Source: Distichodus sexfasciatus (Eukaryota; Chordata; Actinopteri; Characiformes; Distichodontidae). From it: a stretch of DNA of 64,000 nt. The stretch is from NCBI GenBank assembly GCA_032718565.1, contig JAVGVS010000190.1:124001-188000 (forward strand). Reading direction: 5' to 3'. Below, piece by piece: positions 42,895-54,800 of the stretch (positions are counted from its first letter, which is position 1; every line of letters begins with the position of its first letter). The notes beneath the pieces were generated by a model. That model was not told where the DNA came from. It saw nothing but the letters and a program-made list of their open reading frames with translations, and ran no database searches. Both the position numbers and the translations under genes were made by a program.

Positions 42895-45800
42895 CTGTGA
42901 GTGAGAGGAAAGACACAGCGAAAGGGAAAAGATTTAGCTTTGGTGTTGATCTGAAAACAACACACAGACACACACGTAAAGCCAGCTACAGCCACAGGAA
43001 GCACCTTTATGCTGAACGAGAGGGTCACTTAGTTGACACTGATTCCACTACAACACTGCAGACACTTCAGTACGCCAAGATGGAGGCTTCACCAAAAGAT
43101 GAGAGACTTCACCACCGGCGTTGACTAACGGACGAGTCTGATGTCAGAGTCGTGCTCAAGTGAAACTAAACGCTGCACCACGCTGACGGGGAACGGAACT
43201 TACAAAGCGAATGGCTGTCAACAGCATATTTTCTAGAGGATCACGAGGCAGAATCAAGCGCAGTGGTGCTTTCATCACGTTTTCAACTTTAAGTGTAAAA
43301 CGTCAACATCCGGCACCAAGACAAAACACACACTGCACTGTTGAATCACAGACATGAATGAGAGGAATGAGGAGCAGGAGAGGAGAGAACTCACCACCTG
43401 CTGACTACTACACACCTGATGTCTGCACAGTCACGTTAACTATCGTCTTTAGGGGTTTTAAACCTCATTCAGCAGAAACGTGCTTCGCTTTGTGGCCAGC
43501 ACCGAACTTTTAACTGCTGAGGCTGTGTTCCAAAATACCAGCAATGCCCAATACAGATGTGTGCACCTGGCTAATGTTTTGGCATGATTTAATCCTCCAT
43601 GCTGCTGGAAAAAACATAAAGATGATGTATAAAGATGTAGGAATTCACTAACAGTGGGGAGGGAGAGTGAGAAAGGAAGGGAGAGAGGGAGGGAGGGAGG
43701 AAGAAATAGTCAGAAAGGGAGAGAAAGAGGGAGGGAGGGAGAAAGGGTGAGTGAGAGAAGGAGGGGCAAAAGAGGGAGGGAGGGGAAAGAGTGAGAAAGG
43801 GAGAGAGGAAGAAAGAGGAAGAAAGGGAGAGAAAGAGGGAGGGAGAAAGAGTGGGAAAGGGAGCGGGGGAGAGAGGGTGAGGGAGGAAGAGTGAGAAAGG
43901 GAGGAAGGGAGGGAGAGAGAGAGGGAGGGAGAGAAAAAGAGAGAGGGAGGGAGGGGGAGGTAGGGGAGAGAGCAAGGGAGGAAGGGAAAGATCGGGAGAA
44001 GGAGGAAGGGAGGGAGGGAGAGGAGGAGAAAGGGGAGGAAGGTAGGGAGAGAGAGGGGAGGAGAAAGAGGAAAAGGGAGGAAGGGAGGGAGGGAGAAAGA
44101 GGAGAAAGGGAGGAAGGGAGGGAGGGAGGGAGAAAGAGAGAAAGGGGAGGAGAGGGGAGGGAGAAAGGAGTGGAGGAGGAGGGGAGGAGAGAGGGAGGGA
44201 GGGAGAAAGAGTGAGGAGGAGGGGATGGGATGGATGGAGAGAAAGGGAGGGGGGAACCACTGCACTATCGGCAAGATTCACCACCTCTACTAAAAAGAGT
44301 AAGGGTTTGGAAAGGTGAGCATGTGGCTGATTTGGGAACGCAGGCCCTGGCCCTCACTACGTGAAGGCACACAGTAGCCCACCACGCAGGCGGGGAGACA
44401 TCAAATTTTTCTCTCTGGAGAAAAACCTTAGAGGTTCTACAATGTACAAGTCATCAGGACCTACCTAAAGAGGGAGAGAGGGGGAGGTTAAAGGAATGAT
44501 ATGGCAAATCCATGAACACACACACACACACTGTCAAAGAAGCTAGCATAGTTAGTAAGCAGAAGAGCCACGTTACTGCACATCTTCACTTTAGGGAAAC
44601 TCTTCCTCAGTCGGAAGAAAACGATAGTTTAAGGTTGGTGTTCCTCAGACGTAACTGCTCAGATCTTTAGTGCTGCTACTTACTAATGTTTTAACATGAG
44701 TCAGCCATAAGCCTTAAGCAAATAAATATGTACGTCCTTTGCACCATGGACACAAAATTCCAGGGTACACACACACGCACGCAGTCGCAGACTTACTCAC
44801 ACGCGCTGTCACACGCGCTGTCAAGCTCGCTCACACACTCGCCACACAGTCGCCACACGCCACACGTCGCCACACACGGCCGCCACACACGTCGCCACAC
44901 ACGGCCGCCACACACGGTCAGCCACACGGGCGTCGCCACGGCCGCTTACACGCCAGCATCGGGTCGCCGCATACAAAGCCGCCACACGCCACACGGGTTG
45001 CTCACATCGCCACACGGTCGCCACACGTCGCCACACGGCGCCACACGGTCGCCACACACGGTCGCCACACGGTCGCCACACACAGTCGCCACAGCCAAGC
45101 ACAGTCGCCACACGGTCGCCACACGTCGCCACATAGCCGCCGGCGACGGCTGAAGTCGCCACGGCGTCGCCACATAGCCGCCACACAGCCACACGGGTCG
45201 CCACACGGTCGCCACACAGCCGCCACAGCCACACAGTCACACACACAGCCACACACAGTCAGCCGCCACAGTCGCCACACAGTCGCCACACACGGCCGCC
45301 ACACGGTCGCTCGCCACGGTCAGCCACACGGCCGCCACACAGTCGCCACACACAGTCGCCACACACAGTCAGCCACACAGTCACACACACAGTGTCACAC
45401 ACAAAATGCCATACACGCCACACACAGTCGCCACACGCCACACACAGTCGCTTTCACACACAGTCAGCCACACGCCACACGCACGCCACACGCACGCCAC
45501 AGCAAAAACATGAGTCGCCATAATGAAAGGAAAGAGGAAACTTTGATATATAAGTTGGATTTATTGTAGGCCAGTGGAAAAACTGACACTAGACTGTGTG
45601 TGATGTGGACAAATCATATATCCCAAAACATCATCATCCCTATAACCATACACACCACAGCATATTTTCAACAATTTCAATAAATCCATAATTTGACAAC
45701 TGCAAGGACTACAGTGTGGTTCAATGCAGAAAAAGCATGTAGTCTGGCAGGTTTCAGCATTTGGTCTGAGCTACGTTATACAGAAACAGCATTATCGAGA

Positions 45801-48800
45801 TGCTGCAGTAAAATGAAATGTACACAGTAGATGTTGCCATGGAGACGGCTGCTGGACTGTTTTAAACTGGAAATTTCCTTCCACCTATATCTATGTGGTG
45901 TGGAACACTGCAAACCTCATTCAAATGAAGAACATTTTAGCCTTGTTGTGACTTGTGACAACACAAAATAGAGCGAAGAAGCCAGACGCTTTATTTGCTT
46001 CATATCACACAGCCTGGAAGTGACACTAGCAGAGGAAGCGGTCAAATTATGCAGGCAATAAACACACACTGCTGAACGTCAACGTGGCAGAGTTGTGTGT
46101 CAGCTACACTCTGTGAGACCAGCATGAGAAAAAACACGGCCGCCTGTGTAAAAAGCGAGAAGTGGGGAGAACGGGCGCGGCAGGTACCGTGGGTTACGCT
46201 GGATGTGAGTATGATGTACGAAGAAAGGAGCAACAGGACTGTGGAGCTAAGGAAGGAGGGACGTAAAGAGTGTGTGGTGTGTGTTATAAGTGAGAGACGG
46301 AGTGGAGAGAGAGAGAGAGAGAGAGGGAGAGAAAGAGAGAGAGAGATCCTGCTGTGTGTTTTGTTTAGAGCAAAACTATGGCAAGTGAGACTCTACCGTC
46401 TGAGGTAGTAGGAAGCTGAAATGACTTGGGAGCGCACCAGAGGACACGAAACTCTCCTCTTCAGACTCATGTCATCATACGATGAGAAACACCTGAGAGA
46501 GAGAGAACACAAAAGGGACGTGGGAAGAGAGAGGGAGGGGAGGGAGCGATAGAGTGAGAAAGGGAGGGAGGGAGAGATGGAGCAAGGGGGGGAGGGAGGG
46601 AGAAAGAGGAGGAAAGGAGAGAGAAAGCGTGTTAGAGAGGGAGGAGGAGGGAGGAGGGAGAAAGAGGAGAAAGGGAGGAGGGAGGGAAAAGAAAGAGAGA
46701 GAGGGGGGGGGAGGAGGAAGAGAGAGAGGGACAGAGGAAAGGGAAGTGAGAAAGGGAGGGACAGAGAGGGGAGAAAGGGAGGGAGGCTGAAAGAGGGAGA
46801 AATGGAAGAGAGAAAGAGGGAGAAGGGGGGGGGGGAAGAGAGGGAAAGAGAGAGCGAGGGAGGGAGGGAGGGACGGAAGGTGCAACAAAGTGAGAAAGGG
46901 AGGGACCGCGAGAGGGAGGGAGAAAGAGTGTGACCAAGGGAGAGAAAGAGAGAGGGAGGAAGGGAGAGAGAGAGGGAAGGAGCGACAAAGAGTGAGAAAG
47001 GGAGGGACGGAGAGGGAGTGAGAAATAGAGGGTAGGAAGGAGTGACGTGGTGAGGAGTGCAAGAGATAGGGAGGGCGGGAGAGGGAGAGAAAGGGATAGT
47101 GAGGGGGAGTGTAAGGGAGGGAGAAAGAGAGAGACAGAGAGGGAGGAAGGGTGGAAGAGAGGCAGGGCGGGACAGAACAAAACAAATACAGAAAGAGAAG
47201 AGAAGAGAAAGAGAAACAAGGTCAGGACTTCTATGTCTTGAGGGTTAGGCAGAAAAGAGAGCGGTGTGAAATGTTTTCTTTTCAGCAGGGGAGTGTAGGT
47301 ATAACACTTCTCTGGGGTGTGTGTGTGTGTGTGTTCATGTATTTATCGCATTGTGGGGACCTTTTGTCCCCTAAAATCATTTTTATCTGTTTTTTTGGGC
47401 ATCTGAGAGGTCCCCATGAGGAAAATGCTTGTTTTATTTGAGAAACTAAAAGAGGTAAAACCCATCCGTGATGGAGCAGTGGGCAGCTGACATGGGCGGC
47501 GCCAGGGGAGCAGTGCTTGGGGACGGTACCTTGCTCAAGAGTACTTCAGCGGTAACTTTAGCGGTCCTGGATTCGAACCTGCAACCTTCTGATCACGGGA
47601 CACCCTACCATTACGCCACCAACTGCCCCTAGTGTGTGTGTGTGTGGGTGGGTGTGTGTGTGCATTGTACCTTTTAGGACTGGGGTAGCGGTTGCTCACG
47701 GGGATGGTGGAGCTCCTGCTGTGGTTGGGGGAGTTTCGGCAGCACTGCAGACACAGCAGCAGCCCCAGACCCAGACACAAGACCAGGGACACTACCAGAT
47801 AACTCTGCCTGTCTGACACCTGCAACACACACACGCACACACACACACACACACTTCTTAATGGCAGTCTGCGGACAGCAAAAAAGGAACTAGTTAAGGA
47901 CGGTTGTTGTTGTGCATCCCCGCTGTTGGTGTGTGTATGTACTTCACTGATGCCGGCTGAGATGTTCAGCACGAGTTTGGTGATGTAACACCTCCACACA
48001 AGACAAATGCATTTCAAATGGATTACTGATAAATTCACCACACAACAACACTCATTTCTGCTAGTTCCTCTAAGGTAACTGTGATTCTAGATAAGTTAGG
48101 CCCTGAAAAAAAAAACTCGAGGGAAGAAAGGCGCTGAAGATAAAAATGATTTGCATATGGATGTTACAAAGGCGCAAAAACAGACGGCGAAACTGTTCAG
48201 ACATTAGGGCTGGGTTTAAAAAAATAAATAAATAAATAAATAAAAATAAAAAATTTGATTCACCGATCAATATCGATTCTCGTTCGAAAAATACAATACT
48301 GATTCAAAAATTCGCAGATCGATCTTTTCCTGCGGCTATGCACTACTTCTCGCGACCGCGCAAGGGGAGCTATAAAAACATGAGACCGGTGAATCGGAAT
48401 CGAATCGATTCAGGAAATCAGCAACGATACCCAGCCCTATCAGACGTGCTGATAGTAAACACCGATGCTGACGTCACTTACCAAACTTTAACACAAGTTT
48501 GCAAATCAAGCACACGTCGCATTCAGCGGACGCGTTAAAAGAGCGCTGAGAACGCGCGGCAGCCATGACTGGTGCGCATAAGCGGTCTGAGCGTTAAGTA
48601 TATCTCGGCCCTCGCACATCCCGGGTGTTGGTGCGTGCTTGTGTGTGTACGTACTTCTCTCTGTAGCTGGCTCACGGTGATGGAGAGGTTCAGCATGAGT
48701 TTGGTCACGTTCTCCAGCTGGCTCTGTAACACCTGGATGGACTCGGTCTGCTTCTGATCCTGCACAAAGTTTCAGAAACACATACGCAAACACTTACACC

Positions 48801-51800
48801 AGCAATGGCAAGTTGAACTGATACCCAACACCTCATAACTGCACATTGTTAAAGTGTGTGTGTGTATGTTAATGACCTGTTCTTCTGCAATCCTGGAGGT
48901 GTTCTGCAGTTTAATGATGGTCTTATTGAAGGCCTTCTGCATCTCCTCCATCTGCTTACGGTACCTGTTGGAGGAGATACGCACAAACAAATCATAACAA
49001 ACACAATTTACTCACAACAAAGCCTTCTTGTGTTAAACAGAGTAACTAATCAGCGAGTGTGTGCCTGCACGCCACAAAAGAGAATTCATTCATTCATTAT
49101 CGGGGTTGCAGGGACCGGAGCGCAGAGGTCCCAGGAACTACGACCGCGTTTGGACTTTCTCGTGTCAAAATGAATATTATTTGTTCTGGTGCGAACCTGT
49201 GAGAGTTGTTACCTCTGACTCAGCTCCTCCAGGTATCTGCTGCTGAGAGACATGTTCATCTCCAGGGCTTTAATCCTGTTGTTGAGCCTCATGAACACCG
49301 ACTCCTTCTGGTTGGAGCCGTGCACCTGGTTGCCGTTGGTGCCGTGGTTCAGCTCCGAGGCGTTCTGCAGCTCGGCGTAGAAGTCGGTGGTGGAGCGCTG
49401 GCCGGAGGGGACGTTTAGCAGCATGTCCTCCACCGCCTCATCGGGAAGGGGCGCGGGGGCGGTGCTAGTGCTGGTGCCGGTGCCATTGCCGTCGACGACC
49501 TCCGCCTTTTGCTGGGGGTCCTCGACCGTTTCAGTGGCCGGGGCGGGAATTTCGGTCGGAGGAGGGATTTCAGCAGGACGCGTGTGCGTGGGCAGTGGCT
49601 GGATTGGCAGCTCTTTTGTGGGGACAGGGAGTTCGATTTCGGTTTCTGTGGTAAAGAATTCGGAGGTGGAGGTGAGGATGGAGTTAAAGACGGAGGTTGT
49701 GGTAGTGGTGGGGCTGAGGGCAGAGCTTCTGCCAGGGGAAAGGACTGGAGGCGTTTTGGGGATGTGTTCCAAATCCTGGGTCTCTCCTGTAGAGGGCGAC
49801 TCGAGGACAGGTTCGGTGGGAGTGGGTTTGGAGTTGGGGGTGTCGGAGAAGCTGTGAGGGTGGAGGGGCGAAGAGCGGCTGGGTTCCAGAAGGACGGTGT
49901 TGGGGAGCAGCCCCGTGGTGGGGTCCGAGGGGCCGGGGTTGGCGTCGCCGTCTGAAATCCTGTCGTCCCGTCTGGTCTGAGAGGGCTGCTCGTCTTCCGC
50001 CGGCTTCTGGGAGGGAGTCTGGGAGAGGGTTTGGGTTGGGGTGGGTTTGGCTTGGAGCGCTTCCTGTTTGATGGTGGACGTGCGGGAGCCTGGCCGGGCG
50101 GAGGAGCGGGCCTGACGTTCTCGGAGCAGGCGCTGGAGGGCGTAGGCGGCCGAGCAGTAGAGGTGGAGGTGCTCGTGGAGGCTGGCCAGGCAGGACAGGG
50201 TGGAGAGATGAGAGCAGTAGAAGTGGCTCTCGCTCTCCCACTTGGCCTCGCGTCTCCTCGCCTCCTCCTCCTCTTCCTCCTTCTCCTCTTCTTCACGCTC
50301 TTCCTCTTCCAGCAGGGTCACGGTGGGGGGAGGAGGCTCTTCTTCGTCCTCTTCGATGAGGATGACGATGCGGCTTTCCTCCGGGGTAGGGATGGAGGAG
50401 CTGGAAAGGGTGGGAGATTCTGGAACTGCCGTGGAGTCTGTGGGGTCCAACACTGGGGTGTGAATCCTGGGGGGAAATGAGAAAATGTGAAAATCTTGGA
50501 TAAAAGAAATTAAAACATAGGGTCTATGGACCTCATTCACCAATATTTGACCATAATTTCCTTCAAGAAAGTCGAATTGAGGAAAAACCCAAAAAGCTCT
50601 TATTTTGTCCAAATAGGCATGCAATAAAACGCTCTTCAGTTTGCTTAGTTCAGAAGTGTTCTTACGTAGGAACAAATCTCAAAAACAGAACATTTTAAGA
50701 AGAAATTTCTTCTCAAGAACGGCTGGTGAATGAGACTCAATACACTGGGCTCTGGGGGGGGACACGGCAGGATTTGTTGAACTGAGAAAACGTCGCATAT
50801 GCACTTTAAAAATCTGAGCTTCTATGAACACATGTCTGGGACCTGATGGCGCAGTGTAGCATAATGGTTGAAATCCCGGACTGATAAAGGTACCACTGAG
50901 GTATGAGCAAGGTGCCGTCGCCACACTGCAAAAAATGAAATCTTAACAAGCCAGAAAATCTTAAAAAGAAAAAATAGATCTTTTTTTTTATTTTAAGAAT
51001 AACTGACTTGACTAGACTTGTATGTGTAAGATAAATAATCTAATTTTAAGAAACGTTGGCTACAATTATCTTATTAAGAACAATTTACTGATTATAAGAA
51101 CTTCATAAAATGAAATAAGACATTTAATTAAGAGAACGGAAAGGTTCTCATGCTCTCCACTACGAGTTAAGAAATTCATGACAACTTTGCTTATTTTAAG
51201 AATACTTAAGCTAAAAACATGGAAAAATGTTTTTTTTCTTGTTTTAGGAGATCTTTACAAGATAAATTTTCTCACTATATTGGCAGATATTTTTGCTTGA
51301 TTCTGGTACCTTTTTTCTTATTATCCTTTTCTTTTTCTTATATTCTGAGACTGATTTTTTGCAGTGCAAGCGCTGCTTCCCGGGCGCTGCTCATGTCAGC
51401 TGACTACAGCTCCTTCACGGATGGGTCACACTTCGTTGTGGTGCACTGTGTGCTAGGCTGTGGTGTGTTCACAACCACAAATAATCATGTTCACCTTTCA
51501 CCTAAAAGAAATTTGTCTGAAATTTGTTAATTAGTTAAACCCCAGCTACATCATGGTGCTGTCTTTCCACTTGTCTACTGCTTTCACCACGGCAGTCCTT
51601 CCTAGTTTTACAGAAAAAAACTAGCAAGAACTACACAGTCAGGTTTTGAAAATCTGTGTGCACATCGTTTACTACAAGCTTTCCTTTAACAGTGAACCTT
51701 ATCAGCTTTCTACTGGTGTTCCCTGTTGATCTGGTCTTCAGATATTTCAAGTGACCAAAAAACCTTTGAGAACACTGAAAAGTTGCTAAATGTTTTAAGT

Positions 51801-54800
51801 CTGAACTATCCCTTTAAAACTAAAAGAAACAGTAGGAAGTTTGTGCACCGTATTTGCCGTGTTATTTTAGGCCTGGGGCTGAAGGCTTGCCTGTGTGTGT
51901 GTGTGTGTAAGATAGCAAACAGTACCAACCAGTTTGAGCTGGAACGGGAGCATATGCAGGCCCGAATATTGAGCAAGCTTTTGGCACAACTTGATGATGT
52001 GAAGTACATGTGCATGTTTCTGACATGTTATTGGGACCAATTTCACTCCACCCTGCAGACTGGGGCTGAAAAATGGTCTCCCCGTTTGGCTGACGCCAAG
52101 ACAACTTTAGTATTAGGAAAAGAGCAGAAAAAGTGCAGTGAAGTAAACGTGTGTGTGTGTGTATATTACGTACGTCGTTTCTTGCTCTAAGGGCTCTGTC
52201 GGTGTTGGCGTTGGTGTCATTATGGTCTCCGTTGCCACTCCAGTAACGTTTTCGGTCTCGGAAGACCCGTTAACTGAAGAGACAGAAAGCAGGAACACAG
52301 AATAACTCAGAAAACAGAAACAAGATGTAATAAAACGAGAAGGGGAAGGGCAAGGCCTCCTGCTGAGCTGACTTGAGATTAAAAGCAGGGTTCGTGCGTC
52401 AGAGACTCTACCCACAGCAGTGTGTGTCCACACACCGCCCCCCCCCCACCACACACACACACACACACAAAGAGACGTATTGTTAATCAAGAAAGAGACA
52501 CAACTCAGCTTCTCTCACACACACACACACACACACACACACTAGAAACAGAAACATTTCTGAATTGCATATATCAAGATGGAGAACAGCAGCTTTGCTC
52601 CAGATGGGGAAGATGTTTGGATTCCACACACAAAGAAAGTCTTTCATGTCTCCAGGCAGAGCAGAAAACACTAGAGAAATATTTTGCATTTATTGATGCA
52701 ATTTCTTCTTTGGATATTCCGACAAACACTCAAACGGAATGCTCTTAGCGCATTTTGCAACTGCTTAAGCTGTCAAACAACGGGACGGAATAACTTCCTG
52801 CTCGCTGGAGCCAAATCCATGAGTCATGCTTTGCCAGTTACACTGAAATGTGTTCCGCATGAGCAAATTCCTTCGGCTAATCGTCTTGTGCCGCAAGGCG
52901 GGCTTGACGTTCTCCTGACATGAAGTGGGGTTGCAGAGTGAGAGGGAAGAAGCCTTCTGTTTTAGAATGGCCAGATCGAAAAGATTTGTGCTGTTGCTGG
53001 TTATAAAATACATCAACTCTCTATACTCTCTCTCTCTCCCCTTCTCTATATACTCTCCCTATGCATATCCCCCTCCATACTCACTCTCTCTCCCTCTATA
53101 TATCTCCATTCTCTCTCTCTCCATCCCTCCCTCTCTCCCCATTGTCTCCATATATCTTCCCCATCGTCTCTCTCTATATATCTCCACATTGTCTCCATAT
53201 TTCTCCCTCTATGTATCTCCCTATTGTCTCTATATATAGACAGACAACGGGGAGATATACAGAGACAATGGGGAGATACAATAGAGGGAGACAATGGGGA
53301 GACATATGGAGGCAATGGGGAGACAATGACATTGTCACCATATATCTCCATATATCTCCCCATTGTCTCTCTCAATATATCGCCCCATTGTCTCTCTCAA
53401 TATATCGCCCCATTGTCTCTCCCTCCATCTCCCTCCATCTCTTACTCCCTATACAGACGTGGACAAAATCGTTGGTACCCTTCCATTACAAAAAAAAACC
53501 CCACAATGATCACTGAAATAACTTGAAACTGACAAAAGGAATAATACATAATTTACTGAAAATTAACAAATGAAAATCAGACATTGCTTTTGAATTGTGG
53601 TTCAACACAATTATTTTAAAAAACAAACTAATGAAACTGGCCTGGACAAAAATGATGGTAACCCTAAATTAATATTTTGTTGCACAACTTTTTGAGGCAA
53701 TCACTGCAATCAAGCGATTCCTGTAACTCTCAATGAGACTTCTGCACCTGTCGACAGGTATTTTGGCCCACTCTTCGTGAGCAAACTGCTCCAGTTGTCT
53801 CAGGTTTGAAGGGTGCCTTCTCCAGTCTGCACGTTTCAGCCTCTTTCCACAGATGTTCGATAGGATTTAGATCAGGGCTCATAGAAGGCTTTGTTTTGTT
53901 TTGTTTTGAATGTTTTGTTCTTAGCCATTTTTGGGTGTTTTTAGCCGTGTGTTTTGGGTCATTATCCTGTTGGAGGACCCATGACCTGCGACTGAGACCA
54001 AGCTTTCTGACGCTGGACAACACATTTTGCTCTAGAATGACTGTGCCAGACGCAGCAAAGCAGCCCCAGAACATAACCGAACCTCCTCCATGTTTCACAG
54101 TAGGTACAGTGTTCTTTTCTTTGTATGCTTCATTTTTGCGTCTGTGAACATAGAGCTGATGTGACTTGCCAAAAAGCCCCAGTTTTGTCTCATCTGTCCA
54201 AAGGACATTCTGCCAGAAGCTTTGTGGTTTGTCAGTATGCATTTTGGCAAATTCCAGTCTGGCTTTTTTTTATCATTTGTTTTCAACAGTGGTGTCTTCC
54301 ATTAAGTCCACTTTGGCTCAAACAGCAACGGATGGTGCGCTCTGACACTGATGTACCTTGTCCTTGGAGTTCACCTCTAATCTCTTTGGCAGTTGAGCTC
54401 TTTGGTTACCATTCGTATTATCCGTCTCTTCAATTTGTCATCAATTTTCCTCTTGCGGCCACGTCCAGGGAGGTTGGCTACAGTCCAGTGGACCTTAAAC
54501 TTTAACTGTTGTCACAGGAACATCAAGTTGCTTGGAGATGGTCATTACCTTTAACATGCTTGTCTATAATTTTTTTTCTAATCTCTTGAGACAATTCTCT
54601 CCTTAGCTGACTGTGGTCCATGTTCACTGTGGTACACACCATAATATCCAACAGCACAGTGACTACTTTTCACCCTTTAAACAGGCAGACTGACTGACGG
54701 CAAGTTTGAAGACACCTGTGATGCTAATTACAGGACACACCTTAGTTTAACTTGTCTCTATAGTCAAATTATTTTCAGGCTTTTCTAGGGGTACCACCAT

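Noticed and set aside
43589..44284. Open frames of more than 200 codons on the minus strand (Ser/Pro/Leu-rich)
   Set aside because: They are translations of the polypurine tract complement. There is no domain and no start context, and two overlapping frames are open at once.
44739..45569. A 276-codon plus-strand frame rich in His/Thr/Arg, and Cys/Gly/Asp frames opposite
   Set aside because: It is the read-out of the CGCCACA minisatellite. All frames are open because the unit lacks stops.
46475..47185. A 236-codon minus-strand frame
   Set aside because: A polypyrimidine artefact of the second purine tract, overlapping the edge of a true suco exon.
49387..50480. Several plus-strand and alternate minus-strand frames of 140-290 codons
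   Set aside because: They are shadows of the GC-rich suco exon 49213-50466. Only the 488-codon frame matches the family and closes in phase with its neighbours.
53080..53516. Tyr/Ile/Ser-rich 100-150 codon frames
   Set aside because: They arise from the CATATATCTCC minisatellite.
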